From the NCBI RefSeq assembly GCF_004216895.1, contig NZ_SGXE01000002.1, forward strand, positions 806,001-870,000: a stretch of 64,000 nt of DNA, in the 5' to 3' direction. Origin of the DNA: Aquimarina brevivitae (lineage in GTDB: Bacteria; Bacteroidota; Bacteroidia; Flavobacteriales; Flavobacteriaceae). The position numbers and the translations under genes are program-made. This document shows positions 9,064 to 17,870 of the stretch, piece after piece. Under the pieces are notes generated by a model that was given only the letters and a program-made list of their open reading frames with translations, searched no databases and was not told where the DNA came from. How positions within the stretch are numbered: position 1 is the stretch's first letter; each line of letters begins with the position of its first letter.

Positions 9064-9071
9064 TAATTTTG
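9064..9071 (+). promoter_or_regulatory. -10 element of the NAD(P)HX repair gene
   Basis: TAATTTTG matches the TAnnTTTG -10 form 33 nt before the start codon. A clear -33 TTG is missing, so confidence is modest. Confidence 0.4.
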
Positions 9072-9103
9072 TCCCTCTTTTGTTAAAGAATAATTAAAGA
9101 TAT

Positions 9104-10633
9104 ATGAAAATATTATCAGCAAATCAATTAAAAGAAGCTGACCAGGTTACTTTAGAAAACCAGCAGATAAGTTCACTTGACTTAATGGAGCGAGCAGCCT
9201 CACAGGTATTTAATTCTATTCATCAAAAATTAAAAGGTGCCCCGATACTGATACACGTATTTTGTGGAATAGGAAATAATGGGGGAGATGGCTTAGTTAT
9301 TTCAAGATTATTGCTAGAGCATGGATATACTGTTAAGACATACATAGTAAACTTTAGTGAGCATCGTTCACCTGAGTTTTTAGACAATTATGATCGGCTT
9401 AAAAGCATGAGCAAAGAATGGCCTATTCAGTTAAGGTCTGAGGAAGATTTTCCAAAAATTGCTAGACAAGATATGGTTATCGATGCGATTTTTGGGATTG
9501 GATTGAACCGTCCCATGGTCTCTTGGGTTGTGGATTTGGTGAAACATATTAATGAAGCACGTTGTTTTACATTAGGAGTGGATGTGCCTTCTGGTTTATA
9601 TTCAGATAAAGCACCAGATGATCCAAATGCTGTAATTGTTGCTTCTACCACAGTCACCTTTCAATCTCCGAAAATGGTGTTTTTCTTACCGCAAACAGGT
9701 AAGTATACCGAAAACTTCGAAGTTATAGATATTGGATTGGATAAAGATTTTCTTCACCAGGTAAATCCTCAAGCGTTATTATTTCATAAAAGAGAAATTA
9801 GTACTTTATATAAACCAAGACCCAAGTTTTCTCATAAGGGGACTTATGGACATGCGGTAATTATTGGTGGGAGCTATGGAAAGATTGGTAGTACCATATT
9901 AGCAAGTAAAGCTGCACTTCGTATAGGTGCAGGTTTAGTAAGCGCATATGTACCTGAATGTGGCTATATACCGTTACAAACATCTAACCCTGAGGTTATG
10001 GTGATCACGGATGGAGAAAAAAACATTACAACTATTGATATCTCAATATCGCATAATGCTATTGGTATTGGCATGGGGTTGGGTACTTCTGATCAAACTA
10101 CAACAGCATTTATTAAATTCTTAGAACAAAATAAATCTCCATTAGTTATTGATGCCGATGCAATTAATATTTTGGCTAAAAATGATAATTATAAAGAATT
10201 GATACCAGAAAATGCTATTTTGACGCCTCATCCTAAAGAATTAGAACGCTTAGTAGGTAGCTGGGAGCACGATTTTGAAAAAATCGAAAAGGCTAAAGCA
10301 TTTTCAAAAAAATATCATTGTATACTGATAATTAAAGGTGCCTATAGTATAGTGGTTGCAGGTAATAATTTGTATGTCAATAGTACAGGTAATCAAGGTA
10401 TGGCTACTGCGGGTAGTGGTGATGTATTAACGGGGGTTATAACAGGGTTGATTGCTCAGGGATACGATCCATTACAAGCGTCTATATTTGGTACTTACTT
10501 ACACGGCAGAGCAGGAGATATTGGTGCATCCAAGAAAGGTTATGAATCCTTAATTGCGGGAGACCTCATTACTAATTTAGGTAATGCCTACGTCGATTTG
10601 TTTAAAAGAGAAGCTACAAAACCTGAAAATTAA
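9104..10633 (+). CDS. nnr: Bifunctional NAD(P)H-hydrate epimerase / ADP-dependent dehydratase
   Basis: Repairs damaged NADH and NADPH hydrates. The N-terminal YjeF_N epimerase (about residues 1-215) shows GIGNNGGDGLVISR near 57 and VIDAIFGIGLNRP near 126. The C-terminal dehydratase (about 230-500) shows FSHKGTYGHAVIIGGS, DADAINIL, TPHPKELERLVG and the nucleotide-binding NQGMATAGSGDVLTG signature. The 509-residue length is normal for the fused enzyme. It is divergent from the thr leader and shares the 8973-9103 intergenic region with it. Confidence 0.96.
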   Translation: MKILSANQLKEADQVTLENQQISSLDLMERAASQVFNSIHQKLKGAPILIHVFCGIGNNGGDGLVISRLLLEHGYTVKTYIVNFSEHRSPEFLDNYDRLKSMSKEWPIQLRSEEDFPKIARQDMVIDAIFGIGLNRPMVSWVVDLVKHINEARCFTLGVDVPSGLYSDKAPDDPNAVIVASTTVTFQSPKMVFFLPQTGKYTENFEVIDIGLDKDFLHQVNPQALLFHKREISTLYKPRPKFSHKGTYGHAVIIGGSYGKIGSTILASKAALRIGAGLVSAYVPECGYIPLQTSNPEVMVITDGEKNITTIDISISHNAIGIGMGLGTSDQTTTAFIKFLEQNKSPLVIDADAINILAKNDNYKELIPENAILTPHPKELERLVGSWEHDFEKIEKAKAFSKKYHCILIIKGAYSIVVAGNNLYVNSTGNQGMATAGSGDVLTGVITGLIAQGYDPLQASIFGTYLHGRAGDIGASKKGYESLIAGDLITNLGNAYVDLFKREATKPEN

Positions 10634-10719
10634 CTACTATAAAAGTTTCATAAAACGTTAGTTTTTTACAATTTTATAGAACATATTGAGTTGTTAATTC
10701 AACTTAAAAACATAAAATT

Positions 10720-11583
10720 ATGAAGAAACAACTGCTTGCTGTACTAATATTATTAGTTGTTATAGTTCAATCTTGTTCCAAAGATGATGGGCCTCCTGTA
10801 GTGACGCTTGATGTCGATACCATTGGATTAGAAACATTAACAGGCGGGACCTCATATCAAGGTTGGTTGGTTGTAGATGGCGTATCAAAACCCACAGCCA
10901 AATTTACGAATCCCAACCAAACTATAGCGCTTACGGTATTACAGTCAGATGCTCAAGATGCTTCAGGTTTTTATATCACTGTAGAGGCTGTGGGCGACAA
11001 TGATAACTTACCATCAGATGCAGTGGTCTTGTCAGGAACATTTAATGGAAACTCTGCGACATTGGATTTTGATTCTGTGGTTGGAGATTTAGCCAATGTT
11101 AGTGGAGAATTACACTTAGCTACGTATACCGATGATGACCCAGATAACGACCAGTTCGGTGTTTGGTTTAGTCAAGGATTAACTGCACCAGGTCTAAGTT
11201 TACCAGCCTTGGGATCTGGTTGGAAATATGAAGGGTGGGTTAACTTTGGTAATAGAACCGTTTCCACCGGTACATTTGATGATCCAGCTGCCACAGATGA
11301 TGCCAATTTTTTCAGAGGATCAGGAGGTGTAGTACCTAATTATCCTGGTGAGGACTTTTTAATTTTACCAAGCCAAATACCACTTACAGGAGTTACTTTT
11401 CCTGCTGATGTTACTAATAGAACCGTATTTATTACTATTGAACCCTTTGAAGATAGAGACCCGGCTCCATTTTTTATTCGGCCATTGAGTGTCAACGTAG
11501 GAGCAATGACAGGTGCTGATAATCCGTACACTATGCTACCGAACACACAAGAGCCTTCAGGTAGGGTGGTACGACCCAATTAA
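10720..11583 (+). CDS. Lipoprotein with two RskA-C-like (anti-sigma-like) repeats
   Basis: A 287-residue lipoprotein (signal with lipobox ending QSC at residue 19). The mature part has two similar domains beginning SYQGWLVVDG (about residue 47) and GWKYEGWVNFG (about 167). Each has a later block of the type FYITVEAVGDNDNLPS or VFITIEPFEDRDPAP. This pattern resembles the extracytoplasmic domain of RskA-type anti-sigma factors, but there is no cytoplasmic sigma-binding part and no sigma factor gene nearby. It is therefore probably a surface or periplasmic lipoprotein that shares only the fold. No function can be assigned. Confidence 0.7.
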   Translation: MKKQLLAVLILLVVIVQSCSKDDGPPVVTLDVDTIGLETLTGGTSYQGWLVVDGVSKPTAKFTNPNQTIALTVLQSDAQDASGFYITVEAVGDNDNLPSDAVVLSGTFNGNSATLDFDSVVGDLANVSGELHLATYTDDDPDNDQFGVWFSQGLTAPGLSLPALGSGWKYEGWVNFGNRTVSTGTFDDPAATDDANFFRGSGGVVPNYPGEDFLILPSQIPLTGVTFPADVTNRTVFITIEPFEDRDPAPFFIRPLSVNVGAMTGADNPYTMLPNTQEPSGRVVRPN

Positions 11584-11601
11584 TTTTAAGATAGAAGGTC
11601 G

Positions 11602-12498
11602 TCATCGTCTTGGATGATAATTAAGCATAATATGATTAAGGTGGCTCGTATCTAGGTGCATATAGATTTCAGTAGTGGTAATACTTTCGTGACCTAACAT
11701 TAATTGAATAGCTCTAAGATCAGCGCCATTTTCTAGTAGGTGTGAGGCAAAAGAGTGTCTAAACGTATGCGGGCTTACATTTTTTTGTAAGCCTGCTTTT
11801 TCAACAAGCCGTTTTACAATCGTAAAAATCATGGCCCTTGTTAATTGACGCCCTCTTCGGTTAAGAAATAAAGTATCTTCGTGCCCTGATTTAATATCTA
11901 AATGATTGCGAGTATTGTCTTTATAGGAGTTGATATAGTTTTGTGTAATTTCGCCAATAGGGATAAAGCGCTGTTTATTTCCTTTACCGGTGACACTGAT
12001 ATAGCCTTCGTCAAAAAATAAATCCGATAATCGTAAATTTATCAATTCACTTACACGCAGTCCACAACCATATAAAGTCTCGATAATCGCTCGATTACGT
12101 TCGCCTTCGGCTTTACTTAGGTCTATTTGCGCTATAAGTTCATCGATCTCATCCACAGACAAGGTGTCCGGTAAATTTCTCCCGATTTTTGGGGTTTCGA
12201 TTAGATCCATTGGATTTGTTTCTCGATAATCTTCAAAAACTAAATAGTAAAAAAAGCTTTTAAGACCAGATATGACTCTTGATTGAGATCGTGGGTTAAG
12301 TTCTTTGGAAATCGAGTATATAAATTGTTGCACCGTTTCTTGATCAATATCAAGAGGAGACTTTATTATTTTATGATTTTCTAAATGGTCCATTAGTTTT
12401 TTGACATCTAAAACGTAACTAGCCACTGAATTAGACGATAACCCCCGTTCAATTTTGAGATAATGCGTGTATTCTTGTAAAGCAGATTTCCAGTTCAT
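11602..12498 (-). CDS. xerD: Site-specific tyrosine recombinase XerD
   Basis: A 298-residue tyrosine recombinase. The N-terminal SAM-like core-binding domain (about 5-85) is followed by a catalytic domain with GCGLRVSEL (catalytic Arg), HTFRHSFASHLLENG (His and Arg), LGHESITTTEIYMH (second His and nucleophilic Tyr). Length and motifs fit the chromosomal XerD that resolves dimers at dif. No integron, dif-like site or mobile element is seen around it, and its neighbours are housekeeping genes, which argues against an integrase of a mobile element. It is divergent from the beta-barrel gene at 12681. Confidence 0.93.
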   Translation of the reverse strand: MNWKSALQEYTHYLKIERGLSSNSVASYVLDVKKLMDHLENHKIIKSPLDIDQETVQQFIYSISKELNPRSQSRVISGLKSFFYYLVFEDYRETNPMDLIETPKIGRNLPDTLSVDEIDELIAQIDLSKAEGERNRAIIETLYGCGLRVSELINLRLSDLFFDEGYISVTGKGNKQRFIPIGEITQNYINSYKDNTRNHLDIKSGHEDTLFLNRRGRQLTRAMIFTIVKRLVEKAGLQKNVSPHTFRHSFASHLLENGADLRAIQLMLGHESITTTEIYMHLDTSHLNHIMLNYHPRR

Positions 12499-12680
12499 TT
12501 TAAATAATTAATAATCAGATCAATATATAATTGATAAATATTAAGCAAGACTCTTAAATTAATAATATCCATTCGACAAATTGCACTTTTTTAACGATTA
12601 AACGAAAAAATTTGTTAAAATTTGTATGCAATTAAATTAAAAATATTTAGATTCGACAAAATTTTAAACAAACAATTATT

Positions 12681-13250
12681 ATGAAAAAACTAATTTTGAC
12701 TGCTATGGCAGTGGCTACATTTGGTTTTATGAGTGCCCAGGAAGAAGGTATTCGTTTTGGTGCAAAAGCAGGTCTTAACATCGCATCTATCACAGGAGAT
12801 GATACAGATGATTTAGACTCTAGAACTTCTCTACATATTGGAGCAGTTGCTGAAATTCCAATTTCTGAAAAGTTTGCTTTTCAACCAGAACTTTTATACT
12901 CGGCACAAGGAGCTAAGCAAGATATTGGAGGAGATGACCTTGTTTTAGCTTTAGATTATTTAAACTTACCTTTAATGGCTAAGTACTATGTAGCTGAAGG
13001 CTTCAGTTTACAAGCAGGACCTCAAGTTGGTTTTTTACTTTCCTCAAAAGTTAAATTGGATGGTGATTCTGTAGATGCCGAAGGAGTAAATGATATTGAT
13101 TTTGGTCTTAACTTTGGTCTAGGATACCAATTAGATATGGGGCTATTCTTTGACGGTCGTTATAACTTAGGTTTATCTAATATCAATGATGAAGGTGATT
13201 CCGATAATCAGAATGGTGTAATCCAATTTTCTGTAGGTTATAAATTTTAA
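12681..13250 (+). CDS. Outer-membrane beta-barrel (PorT-like) protein
   Basis: A 189-residue protein with a signal peptide (about 1-19, ending MSAQ) and alternating short strands typical of the small outer membrane beta-barrel domain: GAKAGLNIASITGD, FQPELLYSAQGA, LNLPLMAKYYV, LQAGPQVGFLL, GYQLDMGLFFDGRYNLGLS, ending in VGYKF with the terminal aromatic usual for barrel insertion. It is a close paralogue of the next gene. A strong terminator follows. The divergent upstream region contains two copies of ATTCGACAAA 80 bp apart. Ligand or transport role unknown. Confidence 0.85.
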   Translation: MKKLILTAMAVATFGFMSAQEEGIRFGAKAGLNIASITGDDTDDLDSRTSLHIGAVAEIPISEKFAFQPELLYSAQGAKQDIGGDDLVLALDYLNLPLMAKYYVAEGFSLQAGPQVGFLLSSKVKLDGDSVDAEGVNDIDFGLNFGLGYQLDMGLFFDGRYNLGLSNINDEGDSDNQNGVIQFSVGYKF

Positions 13251-13270
13251 GAAATTTAATTCAAATAGAA

Positions 13271-13300
13271 AAAAGGTGCTCAGTTTTGAGCACCTTTTTT
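13271..13300 (+). terminator. Intrinsic terminator after first beta-barrel gene
   Basis: A 12-bp perfect stem (AAAAGGTGCTCA at 13271-13282, its complement at 13287-13298) with a 4-nt loop and T tract. Confidence 0.88.
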
Positions 13301-13331
13301 ATTTAAGGTAAAACACCTATTTTTACTCAAG

Positions 13332-13982
13332 ATGATAATTAATATACGTATGTTAAACAAAATAATACCAATTCTAATAGCCCTATTTCTTATAAACCTA
13401 TCTTGTTTCGCTCAAGATGAAGAACGACTATATACACGAGCAGGTTTTAAGATAGGTCTCAATTACGCTAATGTTAGTGGTGATCTTGATAGTGATGCAC
13501 GGACTAGACTACATCTGGGAGCTGTTTTAGAATTTCCGTTAAACTATAAAACTTTTATACAGGTAGAGGCGCTGTACTCAGCTCAGGGGTATACCATAGG
13601 TTCTGGTGATGCAGAGAATGATATCAGTCTCAACTATTTGGCCTTGCCAATCATTGGTAAATATGAGTTTGCTAAAGGGTTCTCTATAGAAACGGGCCCC
13701 AGGTTTGCCACCTTAGCCTCTGTTACTGACTCTGAAAATACAGATACCGATGAATTTTATGATTCGTTTAGTGATTTTGATTTTGGTTGGGATATAGGTT
13801 TAGGATATAAATTTGAAAGTGGAATGTTTTTCCAGGCAAGATATACGTTTGGCTTATCTGATATTAATAATATTCAAGGGAGCAACAGTTCATTTAATAC
13901 CAGTCTTGCTCAGCTATCCATAGGATATCTTTTTAAAACTCGCAATAACAGAAGGCCATTTGATGAACAACAAGGCAATTAA
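13332..13982 (+). CDS. Outer-membrane beta-barrel (PorT-like) protein, paralogue of preceding gene
   Basis: A 216-residue relative of the protein at 12681. It shares GFKIGLNYANVSGD, FIQVEALYSAQGY, LNYLALPIIGKYEF, IETGPRFATL and GLGYKFESGMFFQARYTFGLSDINN in the same order. A signal peptide ends near SCFAQ. Translation may start at 13332 or at the ATG at 13350 (MLNKIIPIL), which gives a more typical signal peptide. Unlike its paralogue it has a polar C-terminal extension after the last strand (RNNRRPFDEQQGN). It precedes aroQ by 18 nt, so the two may be cotranscribed. Confidence 0.83.
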   Translation: MIINIRMLNKIIPILIALFLINLSCFAQDEERLYTRAGFKIGLNYANVSGDLDSDARTRLHLGAVLEFPLNYKTFIQVEALYSAQGYTIGSGDAENDISLNYLALPIIGKYEFAKGFSIETGPRFATLASVTDSENTDTDEFYDSFSDFDFGWDIGLGYKFESGMFFQARYTFGLSDINNIQGSNSSFNTSLAQLSIGYLFKTRNNRRPFDEQQGN

Positions 13983-14000
13983 AAAATAAATAAAAATTTA

Positions 14001-14420
14001 ATGAAGTTAATTATTGTTAACGGTCCTAATCTTAACTTACTTGGTAAAAGAGAACCAACTATATATGGGAATCAAACCTTTGAAGCTTTTTTTAGTACAC
14101 TTCAATTTAAATATAAAGAAATTGAATTGGCATATTATCAATCGAATATAGAGGGAGAACTGATTTCAAAAATACAGGAGGCTGATGATGAATTCGATGG
14201 AGTCATCCTAAATGCTGGGGCATATACGCATACATCAATAGGTATAGGGGATGCGGTTAAAGCTATAGAAAAACCTGTTATTGAAGTTCATATTTCCAAT
14301 ACCTATGCTAGAGAATCTTTTAGACATCAATCGTATATATCGGCCAATGCTGCCGGCGTAATCCTAGGTTTTGGATTGCAAAGCTATGAATTGGCTATTC
14401 AACATTTTATTTTAAAATAA
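14001..14420 (+). CDS. aroQ: 3-dehydroquinate dehydratase, type II
   Basis: Third enzyme of the shikimate pathway. The 139 residues fit the compact type II enzyme. Visible are the N-terminal NGPNLNLLGKREPTIYG with the catalytic Tyr and Arg, NAGAYTHTSIGIGDAV in the middle, and HISNTYARESFRHQSY with the catalytic His. Its stop codon overlaps the start of the next gene (TAATG), so the Dph6-like protein is translationally coupled to it. Confidence 0.96.
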   Translation: MKLIIVNGPNLNLLGKREPTIYGNQTFEAFFSTLQFKYKEIELAYYQSNIEGELISKIQEADDEFDGVILNAGAYTHTSIGIGDAVKAIEKPVIEVHISNTYARESFRHQSYISANAAGVILGFGLQSYELAIQHFILK

Positions 14421-15151
14421 TGGGGTTAACCTATTTTAATTGGAGTAGTGGTAAAGATTCTGCACTAGCTTTATATCAAATTCAAAAATCGCAATTTTTA
14501 AAGGTGTCTAAATTAGTTACCACAGTTAATGCTGAATATGATAGAGTTTCTATGCATGGGCTGCGAATAGAGTTATTGGAACAACAGGCACAACAGATGA
14601 ATATTCCACTTCATAAAATTTTTCTACCAGGTAATGTTTCTATGAAACAATACGACTCTATTATGGTAGATGAAATGAATTTATTAAAACGTCAGGGCTT
14701 TACGGATTGCATATTTGGAGATATTTTTCTGGAAGACTTAAAAGCGTATCGCGAAGCAAAACTACATACAGTTGGTATAACTGCGCATTTTCCACTTTGG
14801 AAAAAAAACACCAAACAGTTGATGGAGTCTTTTATCGAAGATGGTTTTAAAGCGATTACAGTTTGCGTCAATGCTAACTATCTAGATGATACATTTTGTG
14901 GTCGAATTATTGATGAAGCATTCATAAATGAATTACCAGCAAATGTGGATCCCTGTGGAGAAAATGGGGAGTTTCATACGTTTGTTTTTGATGGTCCAAT
15001 TTTTTCAAAACCCGTAGATTTTGAAATTGGAGAAAAGGTATTGCGCACTTATGAACTTTCCGAGGATGATGAAGATAATTGTTTTTCTAAAAAGGATGAA
15101 CCGGCCAATTGGGATAATTCATTTTGGTACTGTGACTTACTACCCAAGTGA
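14420..15151 (+). CDS. Dph6-like (DUF71) ATP pyrophosphatase-type protein
   Basis: A 243-residue adenine nucleotide alpha hydrolase-like protein. The PP-loop is the variant SSGKDSALALY at residues 9-19. Downstream are TVNAEYDRVSMHG, FGDIFLEDLKAYRE and the DPCGENGEFHTFV block typical of the Dph6 (diphthine-ammonia ligase) family. Bacteria have no diphthamide-modified EF2, so the database name would be misleading. An ATP-dependent amidation of an unknown substrate is the safest reading. It overlaps the aroQ stop codon by one base pair unit (TAATG). Confidence 0.85.
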   Translation: MGLTYFNWSSGKDSALALYQIQKSQFLKVSKLVTTVNAEYDRVSMHGLRIELLEQQAQQMNIPLHKIFLPGNVSMKQYDSIMVDEMNLLKRQGFTDCIFGDIFLEDLKAYREAKLHTVGITAHFPLWKKNTKQLMESFIEDGFKAITVCVNANYLDDTFCGRIIDEAFINELPANVDPCGENGEFHTFVFDGPIFSKPVDFEIGEKVLRTYELSEDDEDNCFSKKDEPANWDNSFWYCDLLPK

Positions 15152-15163
15152 CGTCATCTTTAT

Positions 15164-15193
15164 AAAAAAAAGACTACCTAAAATAGATAGTCT
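15164..15193 (-). terminator. Intrinsic terminator after lpdA
   Basis: Stem AGACTA(C)CTA / TAG(A)TAGTCT at 15171-15193. On the minus strand it is followed by eight T, so it serves lpdA; on the plus strand the T tract is weak. Confidence 0.75.
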
Positions 15194-15220
15194 CTTCTTA
15201 TATTGTTTTTTTGATATTTT

Positions 15221-16612
15221 TTATAAATGGATCACCTCACCATAGGCATCAGCGACGGCTTCCATAACCGCTTCGCTCATCGTTGGGTGTGGATGTACTG
15301 CTTTAAGTACTTCGTGACCTGTCGTTTCTAGTTTTCTACCTAATACAGCTTCAGCGATCATATCGGTAACTCCAGCACCAATCATATGACACCCTAGCCA
15401 CTCACCATATTTAGCATCAAAAATTACTTTTACAAATCCATCTTTAGTTCCGGCAGCACTGGCTTTACCTGAAGCAGAGAAGGGGAATTTACCGATTTTT
15501 AATTCGTAACCAGCTTCTTTAGCTTCTTTTTCGGTCATACCAACACTTGCAATTTCTGGTGATGCATATGTACAACCCGGAATATTACCATAATCAAGGG
15601 CTTCCACGTGCATTCCGGCAATTTTTTCCACGCAGATGATACCTTCAGCAGAGGCAACGTGTGCTAATGCAGGTCCAGGTACCACATCTCCGATGGCGTA
15701 AACACCAGGGATATTGGTTTGGTACCAATCGTTAACTACAATTTTATCTCTATCGGTAGCAATACCTAATTCTTCTAAACCTATGTTTTCAATATTGGTT
15801 TTAATACCTACAGCAGATAATACTACATCAGCCTCAAGTACTTCTTCACCTTTTTTAGTTTTAACGGTAGCCTTAACGCCATCACCACTAGTATCTACAC
15901 TTTCTACAGAACTATTGGTCATTACTTTGATTCCGGCTTTTTTAAAGTTTCTTTCAAATTGTTTTGAAACCTCTTCGTCTTCTAAGGGTACTAAATTAGG
16001 AAGAAATTCAACAATGGTTACTTCTGTTCCCATAGCGTTATAGAAATGAGCAAATTCTACACCTATAGCACCTGATCCAACCACTATCATTTTTTTAGGT
16101 TGTTTCGGTAAGGTCATTGCTTTACGGTACCCGATAACTTTTTCACCATCTTGAGGTAAATTAGGTAATTCTCTAGATCTTGCTCCTGTGGCTATAATGA
16201 TGTGTTTGGCTTCATATTCCTTTTCATTTCCATCTGTATCTTTAACCGAAACTTTACTTGCACTTTTTAATTTACCAAAACCTTCAATTACGTCAATTTT
16301 GTTTTTTTTCATCAAAAACTGAACTCCTTTGCTCATACCTTCAGCAACACCACGGCTTCTTTGAACTACCGCATCAAAATCTTTATCAAATTTATCTACT
16401 GTTAAACCATAGTCTGAAGCATGTTTAAGATAATCAAAAACCTGGGCACTTTTTAATAGTGCTTTTGTGGGTATACAACCCCAGTTAAGGCATACACCAC
16501 CTAAGCTTTCTTTTTCAATCACTGCGGTTTTGAAACCTAATTGAGATGCCCTGATGGCTGTAACGTATCCTCCTGGGCCACTACCCAAAACTATTATATC
16601 ATATGAGCTCAT
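15221..16612 (-). CDS. lpdA: Dihydrolipoyl dehydrogenase (E3)
   Basis: A flavoprotein that reoxidises dihydrolipoamide in 2-oxoacid dehydrogenase and glycine cleavage complexes. The 463 residues have the FAD motif GSGPGGYVTA (10-19), the redox-active disulfide CLNWGC (Cys41, Cys46), the NAD motif GSGAIGVEFA, AIGDVVPGPALAHVA, and the C-terminal HPHPTMSEAVMEA with the catalytic His-Glu pair. No E1 or E2 genes are adjacent, so this E3 probably serves several complexes, including the one that contains GcvT. Confidence 0.97.
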   Translation of the reverse strand: MSSYDIIVLGSGPGGYVTAIRASQLGFKTAVIEKESLGGVCLNWGCIPTKALLKSAQVFDYLKHASDYGLTVDKFDKDFDAVVQRSRGVAEGMSKGVQFLMKKNKIDVIEGFGKLKSASKVSVKDTDGNEKEYEAKHIIIATGARSRELPNLPQDGEKVIGYRKAMTLPKQPKKMIVVGSGAIGVEFAHFYNAMGTEVTIVEFLPNLVPLEDEEVSKQFERNFKKAGIKVMTNSSVESVDTSGDGVKATVKTKKGEEVLEADVVLSAVGIKTNIENIGLEELGIATDRDKIVVNDWYQTNIPGVYAIGDVVPGPALAHVASAEGIICVEKIAGMHVEALDYGNIPGCTYASPEIASVGMTEKEAKEAGYELKIGKFPFSASGKASAAGTKDGFVKVIFDAKYGEWLGCHMIGAGVTDMIAEAVLGRKLETTGHEVLKAVHPHPTMSEAVMEAVADAYGEVIHL

Positions 16613-16672
16613 AAATCGTTGTTTTTTTTGAATTGACGAATTTACGGATAATTGTGATAACCTAAAAGTGAT

Positions 16673-17245
16673 TTACCTAAGCTTTGATTGAATTAACTTT
16701 TGAAGTGATGGTACTACTTCCGTTGTAAACCAAGGATTTTTTTTGAGCCAAATATTATTTAAAGGAGAGGGATGAGGAATCGGAAAGTAATTGGGTAAAT
16801 ACTCCTTAAAATTTTGTACACGCTTGGTCAACGTATGCGAATCGTTTAAATAATAATCCTGGGCATATTTACCAATTAAGATTTTAATATGATTATCGGG
16901 TATGTTTTTTAATATTTTTTGGTGCCATAAAGGAGCACAAAGTGGACTAGGAGGCAAGTCCCCTGTTTTACTTTTACCAGGATAACAAAACGCCATCGGT
17001 AAGATGGCGAATTGTTTTGTGGTATAAAAATCATGATTAGGAATACCTAACCACTCTTTAAGTCTTATGCCGCTTGGATCATCCCAGGCTTTATTTTGAT
17101 AATGTGCCTGTCTTCCTGGTGCTTGACTAATCAAAAGTATAGAAGATGTATCACTAAATTTAAATATAGGATTACTACCTAAAGCTAAAAACTCAGCACA
17201 TTTAGTACATTTTGAAATATTACTTTTTAGATGATCCAATAGCAA
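16673..17245 (-). CDS. Uracil-DNA glycosylase-family protein
   Basis: A 190-residue UDG-superfamily protein. The N-terminal CTKCAEFL and later FCYPGK and LCAPLWH cysteines are arranged as in the family often carrying an Fe-S cluster. The first active-site motif is SQAPGRQAH (about 40) and the second PHPSPLN (about 158). The set resembles the small YqfB/family-4-like UDGs, but activity on uracil is not proven for this subgroup. It begins 2 nt after the stop codon of the collagen-like lipoprotein gene, a surprising partner for a DNA-repair protein. Confidence 0.8.
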   Translation of the reverse strand: MLLDHLKSNISKCTKCAEFLALGSNPIFKFSDTSSILLISQAPGRQAHYQNKAWDDPSGIRLKEWLGIPNHDFYTTKQFAILPMAFCYPGKSKTGDLPPSPLCAPLWHQKILKNIPDNHIKILIGKYAQDYYLNDSHTLTKRVQNFKEYLPNYFPIPHPSPLNNIWLKKNPWFTTEVVPSLQKLIQSKLR

Positions 17246-17247
17246 TT

Positions 17248-17814
17248 TTATAATTCTAAATCGATAAAGTCTGAAGTGCTAAGATTTAATTTAGCCATTA
17301 CTTTATCTAAGTCACTAACATCGTTTGTTTGCGCAAACTCTGAAGGAACAATTACAATTCTTAAAATCTGGTTGTCCGTAAAAGATGCTGGCAAAGAAGC
17401 AAAGTCATCAGACTCTAATATGATCTCTAAATCGAAGATACCAGTGGCATCATCAAAGATAAAGTTATATCTGTATTGTGCATAGCCCCCATCTGCAAAG
17501 AAAAATACTCTTGGCATAGGCTCCCAAACATCAGCTCCGTTTGCGTCTGATGCTACAGGGTCAAGTATATAAGCCAGAGCTACATCTGATTCAAAAACAT
17601 CGATAGTATTAGGGACAGGGATATTTACAAACGCATCAAAGCCATTATCAGAGATAAAATCTACGTTATCTACTTCAAAGGTTTGTGCTAAAAACACACC
17701 GCCATCTTGCCCGTCTTGACCATCAAATCCTGGGGGTCCAGGAGGTCCTTGTGGTCCTTCACAAGACATAAATAATACTGTTGCTAAAAATAGAATTGAG
17801 AATATTCGTTTCAT
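17248..17814 (-). CDS. Lipoprotein with short collagen-like Gly-X-Y segment
   Basis: A 188-residue lipoprotein (lipobox ending MSC at residue 18). Directly after the lipidated cysteine comes a short collagen-like stretch, GPQGPPGPPGFDGQDGQDG, six or so Gly-X-Y triplets, followed by a globular domain of about 150 residues beginning FLAQTFEVDNVDF. Such proteins are common in Bacteroidota and have no known function. The Gly-X-Y tract could form a stalk or trimerise the protein at the cell surface. It is upstream of and tightly linked to the UDG-family gene. Confidence 0.75.
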   Translation of the reverse strand: MKRIFSILFLATVLFMSCEGPQGPPGPPGFDGQDGQDGGVFLAQTFEVDNVDFISDNGFDAFVNIPVPNTIDVFESDVALAYILDPVASDANGADVWEPMPRVFFFADGGYAQYRYNFIFDDATGIFDLEIILESDDFASLPASFTDNQILRIVIVPSEFAQTNDVSDLDKVMAKLNLSTSDFIDLEL

Positions 17815-17870
17815 AGTTTATATGTTTTTGAGATTATCAGTTTTAGTGATATCAAGAAGCGTTCCAAAAA

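Noticed and set aside
11602..12498. Integrase of a mobile element
   Set aside because: The recombinase has XerD features and housekeeping neighbours; no attachment repeats or cargo genes.
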